This document shows, one piece after another, positions 42,020 through 51,342 of a stretch of DNA of 64,000 nt. The notes beneath the pieces are model-generated. The model was given only the letters and a program-made list of their open reading frames with translations, was not told the origin of the DNA and ran no database searches. Source of the stretch: an uncultured bacterium (lineage in GTDB: Bacteria; Patescibacteriota; Patescibacteriia; 2-12-FULL-60-25); contig CALFEO010000028.1 in NCBI GenBank assembly GCA_937949995.1, positions 13,861 through 77,860 of the forward strand, read 5' to 3'. Position 1 is the stretch's first letter. Every line of letters starts with the position of its first letter. A program made the position numbers and the translations under genes.

Positions 42020-42053
42020 TTCGGTCGGGCGCATCTCATAACCAATATTAAAT

Positions 42054-45000
42054 ATGCAAGAAGCTATGTTTCAGCCGGTAAATCCTTTTCAACAGAGGAA
42101 ACCCGAGAGTTTTGAATACGAAGAGCAAATTTTACCGCAAAAAAATGATCAATCCGATTTTGACGTATTAAAAATGTATGCAAATCGAGATTTGATGGAA
42201 TTGGATTTAAAGACACGTGAAATTTTGTTAAAAAGTTTCAATTCAACCATGCAGACAATGGAAGCTCCGGAACGTATTGAATGGATGGAGAGGTTTTTAA
42301 CCGCAAGATTGCCGGCGGATGAAGAGGCCATGGCACTGCTTGCGAGAATGAGCAAAGTTGAAAGGGCTAAAATCGGTTTATTTATCGCCAAGGTATTATT
42401 GGATGATAAATATGTCAGAGTGTTTCATTATTGCTACGCCGATATTTATGATTACAGTTTTGATATACAGCATGATTGGGAAAAATCGAGATTTCAATTT
42501 CCGGATTCGACCAAGGCTGAAAAACGATACGGCAAAATCAGATCCATTTTGGATGAATTAACTGATTATTTCATAAAAGAAGAGCCGGAGCATTTTCATT
42601 TTATCGCTCCCTTTGTTGACGGAACGAAGCTTTCGGTGCAACCGCGTTTAACAAAAACCGGTCAAATGACAGCCGGTACCAAACACGAATATCGATCGGT
42701 CAAAAAAGAAAACAGCGATTTGGATTTACCGCCTCATGAATTGAGAGAGCTTAAAGCCAAGTTTAATGATAAGAAAATGAAGCCGGAGGTTTTTTTGGCC
42801 AAATATTACGGTAATTTTGAAAAATCCAAATTTTTGTTTGAACTGCTTTTGGATGAAACAACGGCACAAACGGGAGATTTGCATGATGGCGCTCGTTTAA
42901 TATATTTGCAGAAATATTATCAATGGTACTTAAAGAATCATGCGCATTTTTTATTGCCATACCTGCCGAGATTGATTGAGCTTAAAATCATTGATCCGGA
43001 AGAATTGCATGAGATTTTGGAAATGGTGCGGTTTTTTAACGCCGATGCATTCTACAGATCCGAAGAGGAATCCTGCGGTTACAAAAAATTGGAAGCCATT
43101 GCCAAGAGAAAAGATGAGAATAGCATGGATTCCATTTCTTACGTCTTAAGCGATATGCCAGATGCTTATGAAGAATATTTATCCATACAGGATTCTTCGC
43201 GCGCCAGAGCAACAGAGCATATAGTGCAAAATTTTTCGTTCATTCAACGTCATTTTGATTTGAAAATTCAAATTAAATTTTTAACGAATTTGATTGAAGT
43301 GGGTTTTCCCGTTTTTACATACCTGAATAATAAAGAATCGGGTGCTGATTTTGTGAGGCAATTATTGAAGAGATTAAATGAATTGAATGAGAGAGTTTTT
43401 TTGGCAAGTAATTTGTCAGATATGAAGGCTTTGATAGATGCGGGTTTTGAGCCTGAAGTGATGCAGATATTAATGACCGATATTGTTAGTTATAAAAACG
43501 AAGATCCGGTATTAAAGCGGATGACGGCAAATGCGAATGTTGTTTTTGATTGGTTTACGCCTGAAAATAAAGAAAAATTATTGAATTTGATAAAGTTTCA
43601 AGCGGCGAGTGTTTGGACCGATGACGCAAAACGCATCAATTATGCGGTTGACAATAATTTGTTTACGGTTGGAGAGTTGGCGGAAAAAGCAACCGAAAAA
43701 GAATATATTTTATTAACAAATTACGGTGTTATAACAAAAAAAGCCCAAGAAGCGGAGTCTGCCGGTTTGGATTCTCATTTTGATGCGAAAAAATATAAGG
43801 AAATGGTGCAAGGCATGATGTTATCCAATCCTTTGCAAATTTTATATTATTCAAAAACAGCCGACCTGGTGTTTGATTTGGCGGAACAAGAGCGGATTAT
43901 TCGCGAGAGCCTGCATAACGGTCAAAATCCGGATTTAATAAACGCTTTAATGCGCCAAATGAATAAAAAACACAAGCCTGAAAAATACAGAAAAGAAATC
44001 CGACAAATTTTGGAGGCGGATAAACACGCCTTCGGTTTATTTGTTGAAAGAGATTTCAGCGGTTATTCGTTGATATATACAAAAGTTGAGTTTAAAGAAT
44101 TGATTATTCAAAATGTTGACAGGCTGACGATGGATAATCAATGGGCAACGGAGAAGATAATATTATTATTTATTGAATCAGAGAAAGATTTGAATAAATT
44201 TTTATCAGCGATTGCCAAACGGGCATCGGATTCTTTATTGTTATTTATTTTATCGACCATAGAAACAATTCAGGACAAGAATAAAAACGCGGTTAAAAAT
44301 AAATGGCACGATGATCAGTATCACAGGCAATATATTTTAAAAAAACATGAAGTAAAATTATTGGCTTTTGCCAACGGAGAATTGAGCGTTGCGGCCAGAA
44401 ACAGATGCGCCGACAATCCCAAATTATTGGTATCTTCTCAAGGCCTTGGTGTAAAAGCTTTACAAAACGTACCTATTTTGGACGATGTGATTGATGATGC
44501 ATTGGCGACAAATCCCGCAATTTTAAACGATTTGTTAAACAGATTCAGAGGCAGTGTAAAAATGCGCCATAATTCTTGGACCAAGGAGGGTTATAAAGAT
44601 CAATTGGAAAAACATATAATAAAACATTTGCGAATTATAGCTTTTACACAAACAGGCAGAAACCGTTACAGATTTTTAAAAAGTGTCATGTCTGATGATT
44701 GCATAACGCAAATATATAAGATGAACCCAATGGCCGAAGCGCAAGATCGTTTAACTCTGGAAAAGGATTTTTACAGATATGTATTGGATTTGATGGAGGG
44801 CGGTTTGTTTTTTGAATTGTACCGAAAGCGATTAAACCAAATCGCCGATAAAGAAAATGAATTGAACGGACCAAGAATGGATGCCGGATATTCGGGCATG
44901 AATCATGAATTTGCAAAATTATGCATTGAATGTTCTTTGCTTGGCGCTTGTCCGCTTGTCAGGAAAAATCAATCGGCAATTTTGAATTTGGACGCACAAC

Positions 45001-46574
45001 AAAGAAAAACAATGCTGCCTTTGTTGGCATTCATTTCCTACTATGAGTTGGATAAAGAGTTGGATTTCGATTTGGAGACGGATGATCCGGAGGAAGTTAT
45101 GCAACGAATATCCATTTGTATTATGGATTATTTGAAAAAAGTATTCGAAATAGAGGATAAAGAATCGGATGAATTAAAAGTGAGCGAAAGTGAAAAATCC
45201 AAGAAAAACGGAGTTGCCTTACAACGAAACCGTCAGAGTTTTGACTCTAGAAATATTGTTTCGAACATGGAAGCCATACAAGCGATTATTGTTTATTTTA
45301 CCGGACGCTGCAAGAAAGATGATGACATGGCGAAAGCGGTTACAAATTATGTGCATAGATTGCTTCAAGGAAATTTTGAAGAGTGGAGAAATTGGGATGG
45401 TTTGGCGCCGGAAAATGATACGGAAAAAGAAGAAAGAATCAAAAGTTTGCAAAAACAAGGATTGGTACCGGAAAACATGACTTTACCTCAATATGAAGTT
45501 TGGACAACGGATCAAGAAATAGAATTGAATGAAGTGTTGCAATACGATATGGATGATATTCGTTTGGGAGTTAAGGCGATTTTGCAGCAAGCTGTTGCGG
45601 ACGCCCACGTAAAGAAAGAAGATGTGGAAAGGCCTTTTGACTCCGTGGTTTTAGATTATGAAAAAGCCATTCTGCCCATAACAACGCTTAATACAAGAAT
45701 AAAAGAAATAGGAAGGAAAATGGAAAAGCAAAAGAAAGAAGTAAAAAATGATCCGAATGCGCGATTTGTTGCGGATGACGAGTTGCGGGAGTTTGAAGAA
45801 TTGAGGGAAGATTTGAAAAATTACTTGGAAGAAAATCAAAGAAAAATTGATAAGATAAAGGCGTATATCTATCTGTATAGATTGAGAGATTTAACAGCCG
45901 AGGAATTGCAAAGCAAATCAATCATTTATAAAAAAACCAAAATACCATTTAAGCAAGTGTTTAAATTGTTGGAAGATGTGTACGGCAACGAGCATCCGGA
46001 TTTTGGCGGAGATTTGCAAAGATTGAAAGAAACGGTTTTTGAAGGTTTCGAGAAAGTCTACGGTAAATCAAAAATCGCCAAAGCCGAATTAACCATTACC
46101 GATAAATTTGATGCAACCAGATATATCAGAATCGGCTCCGAGCCCGTGCCGTCATGTCAAAATTTTGATTCGGATTCGAGCTTGAATTACGGATTACTAT
46201 CTTATTCCGTAGATCCCAATGTAAGGATGATTCAGATTTACGATGAGGCCGGAAAAATCATCTCACGCGCCGCGATGAGGTTGTTGGCTGATCCTCATGG
46301 AAAACCGCAATTGTTTTTGGAAAGAGTATATTCCACCAACGCGCATATTAAGATCAATGAAGCCATAATTAAATTTGCGAGTCAAAAGGCCAAGCAAATG
46401 GGGGTGGGTTTGTATTCGCATTCCCTGGAAGGAATGGAGGCGGTAGATAAAGGAATTAAAAATATGGATTTATTCAGCCGTAACAGCAGGGCTCCATATG
46501 TTTATACTGATGCCGGCGGAGGAAGAATCAGAGACGGTAAATATAAAATAATAAGTGCCGTAAAAATCGGTTAA
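42054..46574 (+). CDS. Giant orphan protein (1506 aa)
   Basis: Not recognised. No signal peptide or membrane segment. The first about 1330 residues are helical and charged, in irregular helix pairs that recall HEAT/TPR-like solenoids; a K/E-rich coiled coil lies near 1215-1300 (EIGRKMEKQKKEVK). The last about 160 residues form a separate compact domain (GSEPVPSCQNF, VRMIQIYDEAGKIISRAAMRLL, LFLERVYSTN, AYVYTDAGGG-like end) whose beta-alpha order resembles acyltransferase- or PcfJ-type tail domains only loosely. It is 34 bases after femX and may share its mRNA; a TATAAT at 42014 is also possible. Confidence 0.75.
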   Translation: MQEAMFQPVNPFQQRKPESFEYEEQILPQKNDQSDFDVLKMYANRDLMELDLKTREILLKSFNSTMQTMEAPERIEWMERFLTARLPADEEAMALLARMSKVERAKIGLFIAKVLLDDKYVRVFHYCYADIYDYSFDIQHDWEKSRFQFPDSTKAEKRYGKIRSILDELTDYFIKEEPEHFHFIAPFVDGTKLSVQPRLTKTGQMTAGTKHEYRSVKKENSDLDLPPHELRELKAKFNDKKMKPEVFLAKYYGNFEKSKFLFELLLDETTAQTGDLHDGARLIYLQKYYQWYLKNHAHFLLPYLPRLIELKIIDPEELHEILEMVRFFNADAFYRSEEESCGYKKLEAIAKRKDENSMDSISYVLSDMPDAYEEYLSIQDSSRARATEHIVQNFSFIQRHFDLKIQIKFLTNLIEVGFPVFTYLNNKESGADFVRQLLKRLNELNERVFLASNLSDMKALIDAGFEPEVMQILMTDIVSYKNEDPVLKRMTANANVVFDWFTPENKEKLLNLIKFQAASVWTDDAKRINYAVDNNLFTVGELAEKATEKEYILLTNYGVITKKAQEAESAGLDSHFDAKKYKEMVQGMMLSNPLQILYYSKTADLVFDLAEQERIIRESLHNGQNPDLINALMRQMNKKHKPEKYRKEIRQILEADKHAFGLFVERDFSGYSLIYTKVEFKELIIQNVDRLTMDNQWATEKIILLFIESEKDLNKFLSAIAKRASDSLLLFILSTIETIQDKNKNAVKNKWHDDQYHRQYILKKHEVKLLAFANGELSVAARNRCADNPKLLVSSQGLGVKALQNVPILDDVIDDALATNPAILNDLLNRFRGSVKMRHNSWTKEGYKDQLEKHIIKHLRIIAFTQTGRNRYRFLKSVMSDDCITQIYKMNPMAEAQDRLTLEKDFYRYVLDLMEGGLFFELYRKRLNQIADKENELNGPRMDAGYSGMNHEFAKLCIECSLLGACPLVRKNQSAILNLDAQQRKTMLPLLAFISYYELDKELDFDLETDDPEEVMQRISICIMDYLKKVFEIEDKESDELKVSESEKSKKNGVALQRNRQSFDSRNIVSNMEAIQAIIVYFTGRCKKDDDMAKAVTNYVHRLLQGNFEEWRNWDGLAPENDTEKEERIKSLQKQGLVPENMTLPQYEVWTTDQEIELNEVLQYDMDDIRLGVKAILQQAVADAHVKKEDVERPFDSVVLDYEKAILPITTLNTRIKEIGRKMEKQKKEVKNDPNARFVADDELREFEELREDLKNYLEENQRKIDKIKAYIYLYRLRDLTAEELQSKSIIYKKTKIPFKQVFKLLEDVYGNEHPDFGGDLQRLKETVFEGFEKVYGKSKIAKAELTITDKFDATRYIRIGSEPVPSCQNFDSDSSLNYGLLSYSVDPNVRMIQIYDEAGKIISRAAMRLLADPHGKPQLFLERVYSTNAHIKINEAIIKFASQKAKQMGVGLYSHSLEGMEAVDKGIKNMDLFSRNSRAPYVYTDAGGGRIRDGKYKIISAVKIG

Positions 46575-46647
46575 TTCGGTTATATTTACCGCAGTCATAT
46601 CCGGTTGTTGACCAATCCCCAAAAATCGCGCATAGTTGTTTGCGCAC

Positions 46648-46725
46648 GCACCCATAGCTCAGCCCGGATAGAGCGTTTCCCTCCGAAGGAAAAGGCCAGA
46701 CGTTCGAATCGTCTTGGGTGCACCA
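46648..46725 (+). tRNA. tRNA-Arg (anticodon CCG)
   Basis: Acceptor GCACCCA/TGGGTGC, anticodon arm TTTCC-CTCCGAA-GGAAA, T-arm ACGTTCGAATCGT, discriminator A and encoded CCA. Followed by a terminator. Confidence 0.95.
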
Positions 46726-46728
46726 GGT

Positions 46729-46752
46729 AAAATCGCTTTAGGGCGATTTTAA
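46729..46752 (+). terminator. Terminator after tRNA-Arg
   Basis: AAAATCGC-TTTAG-GGCGATTTT stem with T run. Confidence 0.8.
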
Positions 46753-46930
46753 AATAATAAAGCAACAAATAATAAATAATCACCGCCTTTGGCCACCGCT
46801 TACTGCGGGGTAAACGGGATCCCGCATGCATTTGATATTTTAAATAATTGATGCGGGATAAATAATAAATAATAAAGCTTATCCACTTTGCCGATCAACT
46901 TTGCTAACCCACTTCGCAGAAGCTATGAGG
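46753..46930. repeat. Repeat-like spacer with an ATCCCGCAT/ATGCGGGAT inverted pair
   Basis: Contains AATAATAAATAATAA words on both sides of an inverted pair at about 46820-46861. No gene seen in this spacer between tRNA-Arg and the BKACE gene. Confidence 0.5.
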
Positions 46931-46948
46931 CTTTGAGGGTTGGGAGAT

Positions 46949-47872
46949 TTATGGAAGTTTCGTTTCACTTTTCCCTTTCAACCCCAACATATCTCTCGTC
47001 TCATTCGCACTTGCTATCTCGCGCCCAAGATTGATCGCTATCTTTTTTACTTTATCGACTTGCTCGGCATTATTTTTGGCGAGAACGCCTTTATCGAGGT
47101 AGAGATTGTCTTCGAGGCCGACCCGGACGTTGCCGCCGGATTTGAGGGAGAGTTCGGCGATCGGGAATTGGTGACGGCCTGCGCCTAAGACCGAGAAAAA
47201 GTAGTTATTGCCGAAGAGTTTGTCGGCGGTTTGTTTCATGATGGTGAACGCTTGTTCATCGGCGCCGATACCGCCCATGACACCGAAGATGAATTGGATG
47301 AAGAACGGGGGTTTGATGAGTCCGCGTTCGGCAAAGTGGGCGAGGTTGTAGAGGTGACCAATATCGTAGCATTCGTATTCAAATTTTGTGCCGTATTGGT
47401 TGACTGTATTGATGATGTACTCGATATCTTTAAAAGTATTGCGGAACACGATATCCTCGGATTGTTGCAGGAATTGTTTTTCCCAATCGTATTTCCAGTT
47501 TACATCCGCTTTTGCGGCGCGTGAGACGTTAAAGTTGATGGAACCCATGTTCAGCGAGCAGAGCTCGGGTTGGAATTCTGTGACGGCCGCCAAGCGTTCG
47601 TCAAGAGTCATGCCAAGGGCCACGCCCGTGGAGATGTTTAAGATTGCATCACTTGCGGAATTAATTTTTGATAAAAATTGACGGAAAATATCCGGATTAT
47701 TGGTCGGTTTGCCGTCTTCGGGTTGTCTTGCGTGCAGATGGATAATGGCGGCGCCGGAGTTGGCCGCGCTTATGCTTTGCTCTGCGATCTCCGTCGGAGT
47801 CACCGGGAGGTAAGGAGAAAGGCTGGGTGTGTGGATGGCTCCGGTTATGGCACAGGAGATGATGGTTTTCAT
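46949..47872 (-). CDS. BKACE-family beta-keto acid cleavage enzyme (Kce-like, DUF849)
   Basis: 307 residues. Zinc ligands HLHAR (about 46-49) near the N-terminus, EYECYDIGH (Glu), SVLGAGRHQFP and NVRVGLEDNLYL are all family hallmarks. BKACE enzymes condense a beta-keto acid with acetyl-CoA and split it; the founder Kce acts on 3-keto-5-aminohexanoate in lysine fermentation. No other lysine-fermentation gene is in the window, so the substrate is open. A TATTAT-like element 9 bases upstream suggests a leaderless message. Possibly acquired by transfer. Confidence 0.87.
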   Translation of the reverse strand: MKTIISCAITGAIHTPSLSPYLPVTPTEIAEQSISAANSGAAIIHLHARQPEDGKPTNNPDIFRQFLSKINSASDAILNISTGVALGMTLDERLAAVTEFQPELCSLNMGSINFNVSRAAKADVNWKYDWEKQFLQQSEDIVFRNTFKDIEYIINTVNQYGTKFEYECYDIGHLYNLAHFAERGLIKPPFFIQFIFGVMGGIGADEQAFTIMKQTADKLFGNNYFFSVLGAGRHQFPIAELSLKSGGNVRVGLEDNLYLDKGVLAKNNAEQVDKVKKIAINLGREIASANETRDMLGLKGKSETKLP

Positions 47873-47927
47873 AATTTTTTTGATAATATCATTCTCAGAG
47901 GATTGTGGCCAATCTTGATTGCGGTCA

Positions 47928-47936
47928 TGCTATAAT
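47928..47936 (+). promoter_or_regulatory. Extended -10 promoter of the 47966 gene
   Basis: TGCTATAAT (47928-47936) with no good -35; 29 bases to the ATG with a GGGAGG Shine-Dalgarno. Confidence 0.6.
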
Positions 47937-47965
47937 GAATCGGCACATTACAGGGAGGCCCAAGC

Positions 47966-48652
47966 ATGAGAATGGACGCTGCCGAAGATTGCACGCCCGT
48001 ACAGATCACTTCCGAAGCATTTATTGCGAATTACGGTTTTAGATGGCAACAGGTGTATCAACCGTTTTTTGCGGAGTGGAACATACCTTACAGCATGCCC
48101 AAACCGGTTACGGTGCCAGAATCATTGGATTTGCTGACACAGATCAATGCCGGCAAAAGACGATTGGACTGGTGTCCAAAAACGGTTAATATCATGCATC
48201 ATCTGTATCCGTTTTTTGTATCTCGGGGAATATTGTTCGATTGTCCGGATTTAACGGAAGATGTTTTGATGAAGATCAGGGTCGATAGGGATGCTTGGAT
48301 TGTTTCAGCCGCAGAAAGGTGTTATGCGAACGAACAAGAGCATCGCGAACACGTTAAGCAAAGCGGTTTTTACCGCCAAGTGTTGACGGTGCCCAACTTG
48401 GTGCAAATTTTGTACCTTTTGGCCTTGGCCGAATATCGGGGATTGAAATACGCCAAGAACAATATACCCTTTGCGTCTCAATCCATGGAAAAGCTCATGT
48501 ATGCGCGCACCAATACGCAAATTTCGGCTGATGATCAAAGTGATCGTGTGTTTGCGGTTGCTTATCTGCCCGGAAAAGCGGTTTTGGTCAGGGCCGTGGC
48601 CAATAATCAAGGCGAGAACATTTGTTCAATAGGGGCCTTCATACTTCGTTGA
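47966..48652 (+). CDS. Orphan soluble protein (228 aa)
   Basis: Not recognised. 228 residues, no signal or membrane segment, rich in aromatic residues (FRWQQVYQPFFAEW) with five Cys. C-terminal beta strands (VFAVAYLPGKAVLVRAV). GGGAGG lies about 8 bases before the ATG. A terminator follows the stop; the gene stands alone between promoter and terminator. Confidence 0.65.
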   Translation: MRMDAAEDCTPVQITSEAFIANYGFRWQQVYQPFFAEWNIPYSMPKPVTVPESLDLLTQINAGKRRLDWCPKTVNIMHHLYPFFVSRGILFDCPDLTEDVLMKIRVDRDAWIVSAAERCYANEQEHREHVKQSGFYRQVLTVPNLVQILYLLALAEYRGLKYAKNNIPFASQSMEKLMYARTNTQISADDQSDRVFAVAYLPGKAVLVRAVANNQGENICSIGAFILR

Positions 48653-48682
48653 CTCGAATCGATGTTGATTCGAGTTTTTAAA
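48652..48682 (+). terminator. Terminator of the 47966 gene
   Basis: ACTCGAATC-GATGTT-GATTCGAGT stem followed by TTTTTA. Confidence 0.87.
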
Positions 48683-48686
48683 TAGC

Positions 48687-48715
48687 TTGACTAAAAGACA
48701 ATCTTTGCATAATAT
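48687..48715 (+). promoter_or_regulatory. tRNA-Lys promoter
   Basis: TTGACT (48687-48692), 17-base spacer, TAATAT (48710-48715). Confidence 0.75.
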
Positions 48716-48733
48716 ACCCACAAAATAATTCAA

Positions 48734-48810
48734 GCATCAGTAGCTCAATTGGTTAGAGCAGGGGCCTCTTAAGCCCAAGGTTCCGGGTTCGATTCCCGGC
48801 TGGTGCACCA
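48734..48810 (+). tRNA. tRNA-Lys (anticodon CTT)
   Basis: Acceptor GCATCAG/CTGGTGC, D-arm GCTC...GAGC, anticodon loop CTCTTAA, T-arm CCGGGTTCGATTCCCGG, discriminator A and encoded CCA. The first anticodon-stem pair is a G-A mismatch. Confidence 0.93.
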
Positions 48811-48811
48811 G

Positions 48812-48838
48812 CCTCCTAGTATCAATAAGGAGGTTTTT
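48812..48838 (+). terminator. Terminator after tRNA-Lys
   Basis: CCTCCT...AGGAGG stem followed by TTTTTT. Confidence 0.85.
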
Positions 48839-48901
48839 TGTTATGCAAATCAAAAAGAAAAACGCCTTGAGTCAGGCGTGCGATATGGAATCATGAAGTA
48901 A

Positions 48902-49417
48902 TCATGATTTAACCAGCGAACGGGCGATTTTGGTTATGTTCAGAGTGCCGTAATTTTTCTCCACATCAGCGATCAGTTCGGAGACGAGCTCGTTGTTTTT
49001 TTTGATTTTTTCGGGATCGGTTTCGAAAGCATCCAGCAAATTGCATGTTTTGTCGTACAATTTGAACAAGCGGATTTCGGGCGGAAGACTCCAGATGCGC
49101 ACGTGCTCGACTCTGCTTTCGTAGAAAGTCATGCGCCTCACACCCTCTTTGACCTCGCGGGACAAATCATGAGGCAGTTCGCCATATGTGTCTTCCAAGA
49201 TGTCGTGAAACAGCAATATCAGGAATCCACGCGCGCGTACTTCGGGAGGGAGTTTTTGCTCGAAGGCGATTGTGGCGGCGCACCACAGGGGATGAACTAT
49301 GTAAGGGGTTTTTTTATCCCAAAATCTAGTGGCGTTGCGTGGTAATTTCGGGTTGAAAGAATGCATGAATCCGCTGATTTGAATATATTTCAACAAATCC
49401 GATGCCTTGACGGGCAT
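48902..49417 (-). CDS. HD-domain protein resembling small alarmone (ppGpp) hydrolases
   Basis: 171 residues. YIVHPLWCA (His42), FHDILEDT (His71-Asp72, Glu75-Asp76) and LFKLYDKTCNLLDA follow the RelA/SpoT-type hydrolase order (HPLxVA, LHDVVEDT, KLADRLHNM). There is no synthetase domain, so it looks like a MESH1/SAH-type enzyme that would remove the 3'-pyrophosphate of (p)ppGpp. The last motif is altered (YDKTCN for ADRLHN), so activity is uncertain. GGGGAGAAG precedes the ATG; TTGACA-17-TAAACC at 49452-49480. Confidence 0.75.
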   Translation of the reverse strand: MPVKASDLLKYIQISGFMHSFNPKLPRNATRFWDKKTPYIVHPLWCAATIAFEQKLPPEVRARGFLILLFHDILEDTYGELPHDLSREVKEGVRRMTFYESRVEHVRIWSLPPEIRLFKLYDKTCNLLDAFETDPEKIKKNNELVSELIADVEKNYGTLNITKIARSLVKS

Positions 49418-49451
49418 GTTACTTCTCCCCGTATGAAATGAGCATGAATAT

Positions 49452-49480
49452 GGTTTAACATTACAAGAATAAGATGTCAA
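49452..49480 (-). promoter_or_regulatory. Promoter of the HD-domain gene
   Basis: TTGACA, 17-base spacer, TAAACC on the minus strand; it overlaps the last codons of polX. Confidence 0.65.
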
Positions 49481-51264
49481 ATGTGTTTGCGGGATAAGAA
49501 TTTTTGCAATTGTTTGACGGATTTTGTGTTTAAAATGTCGGATGTTTCAGCCCAGCCGCGGCGGGCGATTGATTCGCCGATGGGGAGGAGGTTGAAGTGA
49601 TCCGGGGAGTGGGCGTCGGTGTTTATTACAAGTTTAACTTTGGCGCGGATTGCGGCGCGTACCCATCTATCGTTTAAGTCCATACGCTCGGGCATGCAAT
49701 TGATTTCGAGGAGAACGTTAAATTTTTTGGCGGCCGAGATTATGGAGTCCATGTTGAGTTTAATGGCTTCGCGTTTGCCGATGAGTCTGCAGGTTGGGTG
49801 AAAGAGGCAGTGGACATGGGGGTTGCTCATGGCTTTGATTACGCGCGCGGTTTGATCTTTTTCAGAGAGGTTGAAATGAGAGTGGATCGAAATGCCGACA
49901 AAATCCAATTTTGATAAAGCCGTATCAGAGAGATCGAGTTTTCCGTCTTTCAGTATATCGCATTCGGTGCCTTTTAAGATTTTAAAACCGCGAAGTTTTT
50001 TATTTAATTTGTCGATTTCATGTCCTTGCCGCATCAGGCGTTTTTCGTCCAAGCCATTGGCGATTGTAAGCGATTTGGTGTGATCGGTTATGGCAATGTA
50101 TTTTAAGCCGAGAGTTTTGGCTGATTTGGCGAGTTGTGCAATGGAAGTGTTGCCGTCGGACCAATCGGATTGTACTTGCAGATCACCTTGAACGGATCCG
50201 TAATCGATCAATTTGGGTAATTTATGTTTTTGCGCGGCTTCCATCTCGTCTCCGCCGACGCGAAGTTCGGGCGGGGGAGTTTGCATGCCGAGTTTGCTGT
50301 AGATTTGTTCTTCGGTCTTGCAGGCCACAGAATTAAGTCCCGCGTCGTTCGTCCTGCGTCGCTTGTCCCGCGTCGCTTGTCCCGCGTCACTTCGCTTAAG
50401 TTTGAATAAACCGTATTCGTTAAGAGTAAATCCTTTTTTTTGGGCATACTGACGAAGGAGGACGTTGTGGCGCTTGTCGCCGGTAAAATATTGCAAAGCC
50501 GCTCCGTAAACCCGATCTTTAACGACGCGAATATCAGCGTCAATGCCGATTTTGAGTCTGACAGAGGCTTTGGTTGCGCCTTGTTCGTGTACGGATTTGA
50601 TTTGCGGGAGTGCGCAAAAAGCATTGATTATTTTTTTCGGGTTATCAGCAGTGGCGATAAGGTCGATATCTCCGCAGGTTTCTTGACGGCGGCGAATGGA
50701 GCCTGCGTATGAACAGCGTTTAACCCCTTTGATGCGCGAAATACAGGTTATGATTTCGTCGGCTATTGGCAGAATGTCTCCCAGAAGCATGCGATTGGAT
50801 TCTTGCTCGTAGAGATTGAGACGACGAGAAATTTTTTGTTCGCTTTTCGCGCCCCAGCCCGGTAAATTTTTCAGTTTTCCGGATTGCAAAGCTTTTTTGA
50901 GGTTATTGATGTTTTTGATTTTTAAAAATTTCCAAAGTTCGGCAATGTGTTTTGGGCCAAGGCCTTCGATTTGCGAAAGCTCGTACATGTTGACCGGAAT
51001 TTCTTTTTTTATCTTTTGATAAGCCTTGATTTTTCCGGTGTGGTAAAATTCATCAATTTTTTCGGCAATACTTTCGCCGATGCCCGGCAAAGCCGTTAAA
51101 GCTTTGATTCCACCGGTTTGCCAAGTTTGTTTTATATCATCTCCAAGGCCGGCAACCGATTCGGAGGCCAGTTCATAAGCGCGAGGCTTAAAAGCATCAC
51201 CTTTGATAGAGTGATAAATGGAAAATTCCAACAGAATTTTCGATAATTCATTACTTGGTTTCAT
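49477..51264 (-). CDS. polX: PolX-family DNA polymerase with PHP domain and in-frame repeat insert
   Basis: 595 residues. Helix-hairpin-helix region (LPGIGESIAEKI, IEGLGPKHIAEL), nucleotidyltransferase with GSIRRRQETCGDIDLIA (metal Asp199/Asp201) and Asp in IDADIRVV, then a C-terminal PHP domain (ITDHTKS, KGTECDIL, IHSHF, HPTCRL, NTDAHS). The first PHP motif reads GDLQVQSDWSDG, so HxH is QxQ. Residues about 291-314 (RSDAGQATRDKRRRTND...) are an insertion encoded by a family G repeat. It fills gaps in base-excision repair. Confidence 0.92.
   Translation of the reverse strand: MKPSNELSKILLEFSIYHSIKGDAFKPRAYELASESVAGLGDDIKQTWQTGGIKALTALPGIGESIAEKIDEFYHTGKIKAYQKIKKEIPVNMYELSQIEGLGPKHIAELWKFLKIKNINNLKKALQSGKLKNLPGWGAKSEQKISRRLNLYEQESNRMLLGDILPIADEIITCISRIKGVKRCSYAGSIRRRQETCGDIDLIATADNPKKIINAFCALPQIKSVHEQGATKASVRLKIGIDADIRVVKDRVYGAALQYFTGDKRHNVLLRQYAQKKGFTLNEYGLFKLKRSDAGQATRDKRRRTNDAGLNSVACKTEEQIYSKLGMQTPPPELRVGGDEMEAAQKHKLPKLIDYGSVQGDLQVQSDWSDGNTSIAQLAKSAKTLGLKYIAITDHTKSLTIANGLDEKRLMRQGHEIDKLNKKLRGFKILKGTECDILKDGKLDLSDTALSKLDFVGISIHSHFNLSEKDQTARVIKAMSNPHVHCLFHPTCRLIGKREAIKLNMDSIISAAKKFNVLLEINCMPERMDLNDRWVRAAIRAKVKLVINTDAHSPDHFNLLPIGESIARRGWAETSDILNTKSVKQLQKFLSRKHI
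50335..50398. repeat. Family G repeat inside polX
   Basis: Tandem degenerate CGTCGCTTGTCCCG units (GTCCCGCGTCGTTCGTCCTG, CGTCGCTTGTCCCGCGTC). The frame is preserved. Confidence 0.82.
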
Positions 51265-51267
51265 AAA

Positions 51268-51342
<75 letters not shown>

